39,501 nucleotides of DNA from assembly GCF_002266425.1 (NCBI RefSeq), contig NZ_NPMN01000032.1, positions 1-39,501 on the forward strand. Reading direction: 5' to 3'. Under the pieces are notes generated by a model. The model was not told where the DNA came from. It did no database searches and saw only the letters and a list, made by a program, of their open reading frames with translations. A program made the position numbers and the translations under genes. The DNA is from Tissierella sp. P1. GTDB lineage: Bacteria > Bacillota > Clostridia > Tissierellales > Tissierellaceae. This document shows, one piece after another, positions 26,235-34,084 of this stretch (positions are counted from its first letter, which is position 1; every line of letters starts with the position of its first letter).

Positions 26235-27062
26235 ATTATATTCATCTCCAATATAAATCTTTACTGACCCCCATTCACCTGATCCCATGTTTTTAGGGAT
26301 ATTCTTTTGGAGTTCATCAGGTTTTAGTATAATTAACTTAGGTTCGGATTTATTATTTAAGAACCATATATGGAAAATATAATTTTCAGAAGATATTGCA
26401 GTATTCCATTCGTTATTAGAAATGTGAATTTCCTTTGATGAATTAGAACAAGTTTTAACTTCAATTAATTGAGACAATCTATTTTCACGAGATATACATG
26501 ATAATAAATCATAGCCACAGATATTTGTTTCTATGGACATCCATTTCGGTAAATGACCTGTTCGATTAAATTCATATTCTATTGATAGTTTTTCTCCAAT
26601 ACGACCTATCTTTAATAATTCATCATCATAAAAACCCTTAATAATACTTGATAATTTATCCCACCATTCAATAGTATCTTCGGAATAGTTATCTACTAAA
26701 TTAGCCTCTTCAAAACATTGTTTTACATCAATAGGCATAAAATGAAGTGCTTCTTTTCTGCCGTATGGAATAGACATTGCCCATGATGGTCTAAAGTAGC
26801 AAACTAAATCAATCAATTGAAGTCGGAGTTTATCTACAGTACTACTTGCCTGTAAAATTTCAAATCCTCTTTTAGTTAGTCTTATATTCATATTAGATAT
26901 TGTTATCCAACTACATTTAAGTGAAACATCAAAGATATCTTTTGAATTTGCAACAATATATTTTTTATATGATTTTAGAAAAGAAATATCATTGATTATA
27001 TCTTTATTAATTTCATCTAAGAGATTATGTGAAGAGTAAAGTACTCCAACTGAAAATAACAT
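26229..27062 (-). CDS. DUF3883-like protein with a PD-(D/E)xK nuclease domain
   Basis: The C-terminal part (about 150-265) shows the pattern of the DUF3883 / restriction-endonuclease-like fold: GEKLS with E157, GYDLLS with D185 and LIEVKT with E201 and K203, followed by a helix with SNNEWNTA. These are the expected metal-binding and catalytic residues, so the protein is probably an active DNA nuclease. The N-terminal ~145 residues are helical and unrecognised. ATG 27062 overlaps the helicase stop codon as TGATG, with AAGGTGG about 9 bases upstream, so helicase and nuclease are translationally coupled. It is the last gene of the operon. Family membership is by motif only. Confidence 0.72.
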   Translation of the reverse strand: MLFSVGVLYSSHNLLDEINKDIINDISFLKSYKKYIVANSKDIFDVSLKCSWITISNMNIRLTKRGFEILQASSTVDKLRLQLIDLVCYFRPSWAMSIPYGRKEALHFMPIDVKQCFEEANLVDNYSEDTIEWWDKLSSIIKGFYDDELLKIGRIGEKLSIEYEFNRTGHLPKWMSIETNICGYDLLSCISRENRLSQLIEVKTCSNSSKEIHISNNEWNTAISSENYIFHIWFLNNKSEPKLIILKPDELQKNIPKNMGSGEWGSVKIYIGDEYNK

Positions 27063-28861
27063 CAATATTCACCACCTTGTTGTGTAAGATGATTTATATA
27101 GTCTATTATATCATCTTCTGATATATCATTGATATTTTCAACTTCTTCATCAAAGTATTCATATTCCTTTTGAATTGAATCATCATTTAATATAACTTCC
27201 ATATCTTGTATCTTGCTAAAAAGTCTATTATGAACTATTTCATCAATACTATCTCGACAAGCAACAATTTCTATCTCACTTATAACATTTTCTGGAAGAC
27301 CTAGTCTGTGAATTCGATCCATGGATTGTAAAAATTGAGCTGCATTATAGTTTCTATCTAGATATATTGCATGATTACATACTTTATGGAGACTAATCCC
27401 TTCGCTGGCTGCGGCTGGATTAGCTACAAGAACAAAGCAATTTTCTTCTTTATTATGAAATCTTCTAATTTTAGCTTCTCTAGTTTCAGGATCGTTCTCA
27501 TCTCCTGATTCAACTTGACCATGTATATATTCTGCGCCTAAATCAGATAATCGTTCTGCGATCAATTCAACATTATTGACAAAGCTTGACCATATAACAA
27601 CTCTTTTACCATCGTGGGCTAGTTCTCTAGCTCTTTTACATACATATTTTATTTTTGGGCTATCACCTTCACGAATTACATCTTTAAGAATATTATGATA
27701 TGAAAAATCAGAATTAGCTAATAATCTAGGGTTTGAAGTTATTTGAATCATCCTAAGTACACTTTTTCCTATATTTCTAAGAATTGTTCTATCCCGTGAT
27801 TTTAAATATTTGTTAGCAATTCTAGCTTGTTCACTGCATAGTAATTGATATAACTTACGTTGATTTGGATTCATTTCAACATAGTGGATCGAAAATTTAC
27901 GATTTTTATCTAAGTTCAATTCTTTTTTTGTAGTTCTAACATATATTGGTTTTATCTTATTGGCAATATCATCACCAGTACAATGGATTTCTGGATATAA
28001 AAAGTTAAATTGTGAAATTAAATCATCAACCCTATTAGGCATAGGAGTACCAGACATTATTAATTTTTGTTTTGGCAAGTGAGATAGACTAAGAATAGAA
28101 CCTCCTATTATTCCTGAAGACCCTTGCTTAATTCTATGACTTTCATCTAAGAACATAAATACATCGTTTTCTATTAAGTATTCTGAAATTAAATTAAGAA
28201 CATTAGGGAGCTGTTGATACGTAATGATTGAATATTTTGGTTTGTTTTTTAATAGTAGTTGAATATTATTATATCCACCTGCCAATCTGATAACTTCCTC
28301 TTGTGAATATAGACATTCTTTTATTTCATCATCCCAAGCTATAAATGCATTTTTAGGTGCTACAACAAGTAATTTTGTTTCAGGTGTACTAGTTAAAGTG
28401 AAGTATGCCAATGCTTCAGTTGTTTTACCTGCTCCAGGAACTGAAAAAGTTGCTGCAGCAGGAAGCATTGACATTTTTGTAACATTTCTTAATTGTTGAT
28501 CAGTCAATGTTCGCTTAAATCCTTTGTTTTTTAGTTTGTAGCTTATGTCATCTTCTGCTAAAGGGGTACTCAATAACGCTAGTTTATATTGAGATTCAAA
28601 TCTAGCACTTTCCTTTAGCAAAGATATGACTTTATCTGAAAGAATAGGTTGTAAATTATGTTTTATAAATAGAAATTTGAGATCTGATTTTAAAGAAATA
28701 AATTTCCACCAAGGAATAGTTAGTGAATCATATCTAACTTGTGATCCACCATATGCTCTCTCTTCGCATAATCGTTGGATTTCCAGCCAGGATATTTCAA
28801 CATTATCAACACTTAAAGATGCCAAATTATCTTTTTCAATATAATTAATGAATAATTTCAT
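27062..28861 (-). CDS. SNF2-family (SF2) helicase/translocase
   Basis: A 599-residue ATP-driven DNA translocase. Motifs in order are a Q-like LTDQQLRNV (119-127), Walker A PGAGKTT (142-148), DESH (239-242), motif III SGTP (270-273), motif V NPAAASEGISL (481-491) and motif VI QSMDRIHRLG (512-521), which is typical of SNF2 proteins. The first ~115 residues are unrecognised and may contact partners. It overlaps the upstream ParB-like gene by 17 bases and the downstream nuclease gene by one base. Such tight coupling indicates a complex in which it moves DNA for the nuclease. DISARM DrmD is also SNF2-like, but the other DISARM proteins are missing. Confidence 0.88.
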   Translation of the reverse strand: MKLFINYIEKDNLASLSVDNVEISWLEIQRLCEERAYGGSQVRYDSLTIPWWKFISLKSDLKFLFIKHNLQPILSDKVISLLKESARFESQYKLALLSTPLAEDDISYKLKNKGFKRTLTDQQLRNVTKMSMLPAAATFSVPGAGKTTEALAYFTLTSTPETKLLVVAPKNAFIAWDDEIKECLYSQEEVIRLAGGYNNIQLLLKNKPKYSIITYQQLPNVLNLISEYLIENDVFMFLDESHRIKQGSSGIIGGSILSLSHLPKQKLIMSGTPMPNRVDDLISQFNFLYPEIHCTGDDIANKIKPIYVRTTKKELNLDKNRKFSIHYVEMNPNQRKLYQLLCSEQARIANKYLKSRDRTILRNIGKSVLRMIQITSNPRLLANSDFSYHNILKDVIREGDSPKIKYVCKRARELAHDGKRVVIWSSFVNNVELIAERLSDLGAEYIHGQVESGDENDPETREAKIRRFHNKEENCFVLVANPAAASEGISLHKVCNHAIYLDRNYNAAQFLQSMDRIHRLGLPENVISEIEIVACRDSIDEIVHNRLFSKIQDMEVILNDDSIQKEYEYFDEEVENINDISEDDIIDYINHLTQQGGEY

Positions 28862-30158
28862 TGTTTACTTTCTCCCTTAACTGTTGAATTAAATTAGTTA
28901 TTTGATTTAACTGTTCAATTATTCCTGTTGTGTCACTTTGGTCATCGAATACATTTAGGGCATCGACTAGATCACTATGAGCTTTTTGGATAAATTTTAA
29001 TGCAGCTTTTGAATTTGCTTTTTCCTTTTTCAATATTTCTTGGCGTTCAATTGTATCTTTAATAATATTTAAGACTTTTTCCTTGTTCTCAGGATTACCT
29101 ATAGCTTGTGATAATTTAATTATATTATTATTTGTTGTCTCAGTTGTACCAAATAAATCTAAAACTTCGGACTCCATTTCCATCTCTACATTACTTATTT
29201 CTTCCTGTAGTTCGGCTTCAAAAGTTTCAATTAAAGGCAAGAAGTGCTCAGAGATTTTATTAATAACATTATAAATTCTACCTGAATCTAATAAATTATT
29301 TGTTTGATTATCATGTAATACGATATAGTTAATATCTTTTAAAATATTTTTATAAGCTTCACTCTTATTGTTATGGCGTTTTCTACTATCTACTATTGCT
29401 TCGAAGGCAAACTTTGTATTTTCCGTCACAAGATTATATTGTTTTGGTTTACCTATACTTAATAAATATTCTTCCGCATATGTTAACATATCTATTCTTG
29501 CATTAATTTCATTTTTGTTTTTATCATACATTTTTGAAATTTCATCGATGGTATATCCATGTTCTTGCATTCTCTTTCTATACATGAAACCTTCGCTAAC
29601 CCAGTCATAATCTTGCTTAATATCTTTTTTAATTTGAAGATCTGCTTCAAGTTCGTCTTTATCTTTTTCACTACAAGGCGGTAATATAAGTACATCAATA
29701 TGACTAAACCTTGAATATTCCTGACTATCTAATAAATATAGTTCTCTCATTGCACAAAGACGTCTATTTCCATTAATTACGAATCCATCTTGATCTATTA
29801 TCAATGGACGATCCTGAGACTCTTTTTTGAAAAAGTTAATTAAATCGTTTTCAACCATTCCTTTTAAAATATTATGTTGTATTAAGTGTTTTTCAATAGA
29901 TTCAAAATCAGTTTCAAAATAATTGGATGACAAACTAGGATTTTTAGCTATATGAACTTGTTGCAATGCCTGTGTTCTTCCATTACTAAGCCTATATTTA
30001 GGCATTTCTAATGGTATAGTATAAACTTTAAAAGTGTTTATCCTATTTTGAAACTTTAGTGGATATTCGTATGAAGGCTTGCTATTTGAAGATTGAAGTT
30101 CATTAATTAACTGCTTTCTTACTGGGTAAGGTGATCCTATTATATCTTTAATTAACAT
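28845..30158 (-). CDS. ParB/sulfiredoxin-fold protein with coiled-coil C-terminus
   Basis: A 437-residue protein whose N-terminal part contains a ParB/Srx-type nucleotide-binding core. RPLIIDQDGFVINGNRRLCAMREL spans 117-140, where GNRR (130-133) corresponds to the GHRR/GERR box of ParB. A helix-turn-helix-like segment (EHGYTIDEISKMYDKNKNEI, about 200) follows, then long charged helices (about 300-437) likely to oligomerise. It is not next to a ParA gene and there is no parS-like repeat, so a partition role is unlikely. ParB-fold proteins occur in phosphorothioate-linked and other defence systems as NTPases or sensors. The start ATG has GGAGGG upstream. It lies 12 bases after the BglII-like gene. 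Confidence 0.8.
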   Translation of the reverse strand: MLIKDIIGSPYPVRKQLINELQSSNSKPSYEYPLKFQNRINTFKVYTIPLEMPKYRLSNGRTQALQQVHIAKNPSLSSNYFETDFESIEKHLIQHNILKGMVENDLINFFKKESQDRPLIIDQDGFVINGNRRLCAMRELYLLDSQEYSRFSHIDVLILPPCSEKDKDELEADLQIKKDIKQDYDWVSEGFMYRKRMQEHGYTIDEISKMYDKNKNEINARIDMLTYAEEYLLSIGKPKQYNLVTENTKFAFEAIVDSRKRHNNKSEAYKNILKDINYIVLHDNQTNNLLDSGRIYNVINKISEHFLPLIETFEAELQEEISNVEMEMESEVLDLFGTTETTNNNIIKLSQAIGNPENKEKVLNIIKDTIERQEILKKEKANSKAALKFIQKAHSDLVDALNVFDDQSDTTGIIEQLNQITNLIQQLREKVNNEIIH

Positions 30159-30170
30159 AGTAAATCCCTC

Positions 30171-30626
30171 CTATTCAATGCTAATTAATATCAGTGGAAT
30201 TGTAATTGTATGCTTGAAAATATCAATCTCTTCTGAAACTCTATCACAGTTTACAACATTATTACCTAGTTTTAAAGATGATTTTTTTGACGGTAAAATA
30301 ATAATCCCGCAGTGAATTCTATCTTTTTTAAATAATGTTTCTAATTTAAGAATATCAGCATAATATCGACTAATATTTCCAGTTTGGACGCATAATCCGA
30401 TTTTTGACTTTGAAGCAGTAATGGAAATTTTTGATCTTTCATGAACTTTTGAATTAAGAGCCCAACCATTAATAGAAAGATATGAATCAATTATATTTCG
30501 TATATCAGAAGATGAATGAATATTGTAATCTAATTCTGATGATTGCAAGTGATCAATTAAGCTATTGACAATGCTTTCGGGTACTGAATATTCTCCGAAG
30601 TTTTTTGAGATGATTTTTGTTTTCAT
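30171..30626 (-). CDS. BglII-like protein, apparently lacking catalytic acids
   Basis: A 151-residue protein resembling the core of BglII/BamHI-type restriction endonucleases. The segment IGLCVQTGNISRYYADILKL (76-95) aligns with VEVQFSN of BglII, and HCGIIILPSK (106-115) with its AIIITKG strand. In BglII the catalytic residues are D84, E93 and Q95. Here the E position is Cys79, Q81 is kept, and no Asp occupies the D84 position. The protein is also shorter than BglII (223 residues). It may be an inactive DNA-binding or regulatory derivative. ATG 30626 has AGGAG 8 bases upstream, so a GTG at 30653 is less likely. The alignment is by eye. Confidence 0.55.
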   Translation of the reverse strand: MKTKIISKNFGEYSVPESIVNSLIDHLQSSELDYNIHSSSDIRNIIDSYLSINGWALNSKVHERSKISITASKSKIGLCVQTGNISRYYADILKLETLFKKDRIHCGIIILPSKKSSLKLGNNVVNCDRVSEEIDIFKHTITIPLILISIE

Positions 30627-30694
30627 AATAATAACTCCTTTCAAAGGCTTCACATTTTTTTCATGAACGGCAACTTAAAAAAATATCATTATAT

Positions 30695-31300
30695 TTATAG
30701 AAAGTATTTAAAATATTTGCCTTCTTCATCAGTAATCATTTCCCTGAGTATTAATCTAGAATCGAATAGCCTTTTAAGTCTATTGCTAGATCCATTTATG
30801 GGAACATTTAGAATATCCGACAAGTCTCTTGCGGTAAGAGGAGAATTTAATTTTATCAATTCCAAAGTTTCGAATAAGTTTGATTCTAAATCCCCAATTA
30901 GACTATATATGCCATTATTAATTTCAAGAACCTGTACATCGAATTTTGTATTGCCTTGGATTTTTTCTTTTTTATTACGAAGAAGAAAAGCTGCATATAT
31001 ATTATCACGAATATCTGAACATAAATCACTTAAGATAATTTGAATATCTAGATTATTTGATTTTATAAACTGTATTGTATTAATAAGAACTTCATCAATG
31101 AAAGATATATCACAAAGTAAAATATCTTTAAAACTAATAATATAGTGAGCTGGAGCTGAAATTGTACAGTTCATAATGATTTCTTGTATTTTAAGAGAAA
31201 CCCTCTTTCCATTTGGTCGAAAAGAGAGTATTTCAGTATCATCAATACCTATTTCTTCTGACAGAACCTTCAAACTAATAAATTCTTTTTTAAAATCCAT
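30695..31300 (-). CDS. STAS-like (DUF4325) and winged-helix protein
   Basis: A 201-residue protein. Residues about 30-110 match a STAS-like DUF4325 domain: HYIISFKDILLCDISFIDEV at 52-71, followed by a strand and LCSDIRDNIYAAF. Residues about 144-200 form a winged helix (ELIKLNSPLTARDLSDILNV, then SSNRLKRLFDSRLI) that should bind DNA. It is probably a regulator whose STAS part binds the GHKL-ATPase encoded just upstream. ATG 31300 has AAAGGTGG about 8 bases upstream; a GTG at 31318 overlaps that site. It is the second gene of the leftward operon. Confidence 0.7.
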   Translation of the reverse strand: MDFKKEFISLKVLSEEIGIDDTEILSFRPNGKRVSLKIQEIIMNCTISAPAHYIISFKDILLCDISFIDEVLINTIQFIKSNNLDIQIILSDLCSDIRDNIYAAFLLRNKKEKIQGNTKFDVQVLEINNGIYSLIGDLESNLFETLELIKLNSPLTARDLSDILNVPINGSSNRLKRLFDSRLILREMITDEEGKYFKYFL

Positions 31301-31366
31301 CAAATCACCACCTTTCACTAAAATCTAATGAACTCATATATAGAATACTATTGATTTGGTTAAGTG

Positions 31367-32263
31367 TCAAGTGTTATAAATAAGAATTTCAAATTGTGTT
31401 CCTGGAAGGAATTTATTTGTTTTGCTAGAGATAATATCATCTGTAATAGTAACAGTAACTGTACCTGAATGAATGGTAAAAGAACCTTTAAAAAGTTTCA
31501 TAGTATTTTTTATAGAACCAAAACCCAATCCTCCAGATTGATCAAGTCGCCCAGTTTTTCCATCTATTAATGCTGTCTGTATATAAATTAAATCATCATC
31601 TGGTATGATGGGATAATTTAGGCGCATATGATTTTTTATACCACATCCAAAATCACCAACTGAAATGCGGATTTTATCAACTCTAGAAGTTTTACGAATA
31701 TTATCTTTTACTATAGTATTTTCCATTAGAAAAAAAGTTTCACCAAACTCGTTTATGGGATCGCTATGTTCAATGCAATTACCTGTTAGTTCTAGTATCA
31801 TCGTACATACACGACTAATATTCTTCTTTTTAGTAATATCAAATGCAGCATCAAAAAAATTCCTTATGTATTTTATTAATTCAACTTGATGTTTTTGACA
31901 ATTCAAATGAAAAAGTCTTGCTAAATTTATATTTTCATAATAATATATATCAATATAATTATTCGCAAATTCCTTTGTATTTATATAAATCGAATTCAAT
32001 GACTGTATATTTAGACGAGAAAGATACTCAAATAACGAAAAACTTAGACTATTTAGTTGTAATGGGTGTCCTGTTTTATTAAGCACTAATTTAGATAAAC
32101 CTATCAAATTAAGTACACCAGTTGAATGAAGATAATTTAGCTTATCAAGCTCAAAGACTATGATCGAAGAAGAATTAGTTTTTGAATCTAGCTCGCATAA
32201 TATATTATCCACTGATTTTGATGTATTTAATTCTTGTACATAAATTTCCACTCTATTATTCAA
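31367..32263 (-). CDS. STAS domain fused to a GHKL ATPase
   Basis: The first gene of the operon, 298 residues from a TTG start. Residues about 5-95 look like a STAS domain: IIVFELDKLNYLHSTGVLNL aligns with the DSSG phosphorylation loop of SpoIIAA-type anti-anti-sigma factors, with S47/T48 at the acceptor position. Residues about 120-298 form a histidine-kinase-like ATPase with N box LELTGN (158-162), G1 VGDFGCGI (202-209) and G2 GGLGFG (244-249), resembling SpoIIAB-type kinases. No HisKA domain or histidine acceptor is seen. TTG 32263 is chosen because GGAG lies 9 bases upstream and the predicted transcript starts near 32288, downstream of earlier start codons. Confidence 0.72.
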   Translation of the reverse strand: MNNRVEIYVQELNTSKSVDNILCELDSKTNSSSIIVFELDKLNYLHSTGVLNLIGLSKLVLNKTGHPLQLNSLSFSLFEYLSRLNIQSLNSIYINTKEFANNYIDIYYYENINLARLFHLNCQKHQVELIKYIRNFFDAAFDITKKKNISRVCTMILELTGNCIEHSDPINEFGETFFLMENTIVKDNIRKTSRVDKIRISVGDFGCGIKNHMRLNYPIIPDDDLIYIQTALIDGKTGRLDQSGGLGFGSIKNTMKLFKGSFTIHSGTVTVTITDDIISSKTNKFLPGTQFEILIYNT

Positions 32264-32285
32264 TGATATCATCTCCAAATAAATT

Positions 32286-32311
32286 ATAACTACTATTATA
32301 TAGATAGTTAT
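32286..32311. promoter_or_regulatory. Inverted repeat over the -10 box of the defence-like operon
   Basis: ATAACTA (32286-32292) and its complement TAGTTAT (32305-32311) flank the -10 hexamer. A protein bound here would block transcription. The winged-helix STAS protein of the same operon is a candidate autorepressor, by inference. Confidence 0.45.
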
Positions 32312-32323
32312 AGTTGTTGTCAT
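32295..32323 (-). promoter_or_regulatory. Promoter of the six-gene leftward operon
   Basis: On the minus strand ATGACA (32318-32323) and TATAAT (32295-32300) are 17 bases apart. Transcription should start near 32288, giving a leader of about 25 bases before the TTG start. Confidence 0.65.
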
Positions 32324-32767
32324 CATTATCATATAAAATTTGAAGTTGGATTTTGTATATATAAAAAGCTATATAGGTTTTTTAATAAAAAGAAATGATT
32401 TCAACAATACCAGAATACATAGTTTAAGGAAACTATCATGTACATTTGGAAGCGAAAATATTGCATATGAAACTGTAGTAATAAAAAAAATAAACATATA
32501 TAATAATTTTGGTAATAAGAACTTCAATAGATAAAAGATATATTAAGTATATCACTTTTGAATGAGTTTTCATCTATAGCAGTAGCAGAAAAAAACTATG
32601 ATAATAATAAAAACCTCAGTTCCACCGATATAGTGAATCTTTATTTGAAGGTTAATACAAAGAGCTTTATATAAATAGAGGAATATGAGAAAGGGAGAAT
32701 AGAATTCCATCCACTGTCACTACAAGTGAGGCAAAGATGAAAATTAAAAAGATTGTATGAAGAAAAT
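32324..32767. other. Intergenic region between the operon and a small rightward gene
   Basis: The stretch contains a 64-codon rightward frame (32340-32534) with no ribosome binding site and low-complexity composition, and an antisense frame at its right end. Neither is convincing. Around 32690-32760 a codon-like pattern interrupted by stops may be decayed coding sequence. Confidence 0.35.
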
Positions 32768-32815
32768 AAATAGCCTAGGAAAGTAATGGTATAGAGATTA
32801 CTTCCTAGGCTATTT
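32768..32815 (+). other. Long hairpin just upstream of the 32841 gene
   Basis: AAATAGCCTAGG (32768-32779) pairs with 32804-32815, and the inner AGTAAT/ATTACT pairs extend the stem. The tail is TCTAATTTTG, not a clean T run. It ends 12 bases before the ribosome binding site, so it may be an attenuator or mRNA stabiliser rather than a simple terminator. Confidence 0.5.
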
Positions 32816-32840
32816 CTAATTTTGAAAGGAGAGAAGAAAA

Positions 32841-33197
32841 ATGATAAAGATAGCTCATGTAAAGGAAATAGAAAATCTAAACTTACCAAAAGAAGTAATA
32901 GAGGTTATCAAAGAAGTTGTAATTATTCTTGATGTAGAGTATGGAGAAAAAAGGAATGTAAATGGCGAAAATGGAGGATATATTTTAGTAATTCAAGATA
33001 GAGAAGAATTACCTAAATTACAAGAAATATATCTAAATATAAATGATGTAATACCAGAATATGTCGATAAGATTAATTGTAGTAACGGTGATATATGGAT
33101 AAGTACTCTAATCTTAATGCACAATGATTTTGGAATATTACTAACAATGCCTGTATCAATTGCACCAGAAAATTTAATAAAAGAAATAACCAATTAA
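32841..33197 (+). CDS. Conserved-looking small protein of unknown function
   Basis: A 118-residue soluble protein with an alternating alpha/beta pattern. Visible segments are a helical LPKEVIEVIKEVVIILDVEY, a glycine turn GENGGYILVIQDREEL, and a C-terminal strand-rich WISTLILMHNDFGILLTMPV. I do not recognise a family. The ATG follows AAAGGAGAG. It is enclosed by a strong hairpin upstream and a terminator downstream, so it is probably transcribed alone. Confidence 0.65.
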   Translation: MIKIAHVKEIENLNLPKEVIEVIKEVVIILDVEYGEKRNVNGENGGYILVIQDREELPKLQEIYLNINDVIPEYVDKINCSNGDIWISTLILMHNDFGILLTMPVSIAPENLIKEITN

Positions 33198-33201
33198 TGA
33201 G

Positions 33202-33240
33202 GCCTAAGAAAGAAAACAAATCTTTCTTAGGCTTATATAT
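33202..33240 (+). terminator. Terminator of the 32841 gene
   Basis: A perfect 12-bp stem (GCCTAAGAAAGA at 33202-33213 pairing with 33221-33232) is followed by TTATATATTTT. Confidence 0.75.
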
Positions 33241-33324
33241 TTTGGAATTTTACAAGAGATTATTCAATGAATTTTACAGAAGATAAATCAACATGAAAAA
33301 GTTAATATTTTCCTATAGAAGGGA

Positions 33325-33591
33325 GTGATTGAAATAGAAAATATAAAGCCTGAATACTTAAATGGAATTTATAAGGATATTGCACATGAATTAGGAATGG
33401 ACATAGCTTTAATGATATTCAATCACTATAAAGGATTACAGATTACATTTCCTACGAGGTTTCTATCATCAGAGTATGTAAAATGGCAGGTTTGTCATGA
33501 GTATGACGGAAATAATATCAAAAATCTCGCTATTAAGTATGACTATTCGGAGAGATGGATTAGAAATATGATAGTACAAGGTAGAGAATAG
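33325..33591 (+). CDS. Mor transcription activator family protein
   Basis: An 88-residue protein resembling the Mor/C family of phage Mu middle-gene activators. Residues 9-50 give the dimerisation part (EYLNGIYKDIAHELGMDIAL, then the TFPTR turn), and residues about 60-86 form the helix-turn-helix NIKNLAIKYDYSERWIRNMI. Such genes are frequent on mobile elements of Firmicutes. The start is uncertain: the only in-frame conventional codon is GTG 33325, which overlaps the GGGAG site, and an ATA at 33334 would have better spacing. The target promoter is unknown. Confidence 0.72.
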   Translation: MIEIENIKPEYLNGIYKDIAHELGMDIALMIFNHYKGLQITFPTRFLSSEYVKWQVCHEYDGNNIKNLAIKYDYSERWIRNMIVQGRE

Positions 33592-33695
33592 GGAGGTGGA
33601 ATAATAGATTGATTGATATTAAAAAGTAACAATATTAAGGTACAGCTTAAAAGGTTTAATAGGATTTAATATTAATAATAAAAGGAGGATATATA

Positions 33696-34055
33696 ATGGG
33701 AAAGTTTTACTTAAATGATAATTACACAAGTGAGGAAGTTTTGGAAATAGTTAAGAAAGAACTTAAAAATCCAAAGGTAATAAGAATAGAAAAAAACATG
33801 AATTCATTTGATATAATAACAAACTGGGGTAAATTTAGCGTTATAGTACAACAAAATACATTAGAAATAAAACAAGGTTGGAATAAAGAAAAATTTCCTA
33901 TAATCATAGGGATGATTGTTGCAGGGTTTATATTCTGGATACCTTTTATAGGATTAATGGTGTTAGTTTACTTAGAGTATAAGAATTGTAAAGAGTTTGA
34001 AGGACAAATTATGAGCATATTAAATAAAGGAAAAAATGTATCTATGAACATGTAG
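33696..34055 (+). CDS. Small membrane protein of unknown function
   Basis: A 119-residue protein with a soluble N-terminal half. A hydrophobic hairpin (about 68-92, FPIIIGMIVAGFIFWIPFIG) forms one or two membrane helices, and a short charged tail follows. It has no recognised family. The start is firm, with AAAGGAGGATAT upstream. It precedes a lipoprotein gene by about 30 bases and may be cotranscribed with it. Confidence 0.65.
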   Translation: MGKFYLNDNYTSEEVLEIVKKELKNPKVIRIEKNMNSFDIITNWGKFSVIVQQNTLEIKQGWNKEKFPIIIGMIVAGFIFWIPFIGLMVLVYLEYKNCKEFEGQIMSILNKGKNVSMNM

Positions 34056-34084
34056 ATGAATGAAAATATGTAGGGGTGATAGTG

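Noticed and set aside
28845..30158. Reading the ParB-fold protein as a plasmid partition protein
   Set aside because: There is no ParA gene and no parS-like repeat, and the gene is embedded by overlap in a helicase-nuclease operon.
25283..32263. Assigning the locus to DISARM because of its SNF2 helicase and methyltransferase
   Set aside because: The DUF1998 protein, the second DEAD-box helicase and the phospholipase-D nuclease of DISARM are all absent.
32340..32534. Rightward 64-codon frame after the divergent operon promoter
   Set aside because: No ribosome binding site, low-complexity Lys/Asn/Ile composition, and it begins next to the promoter of the opposite operon.
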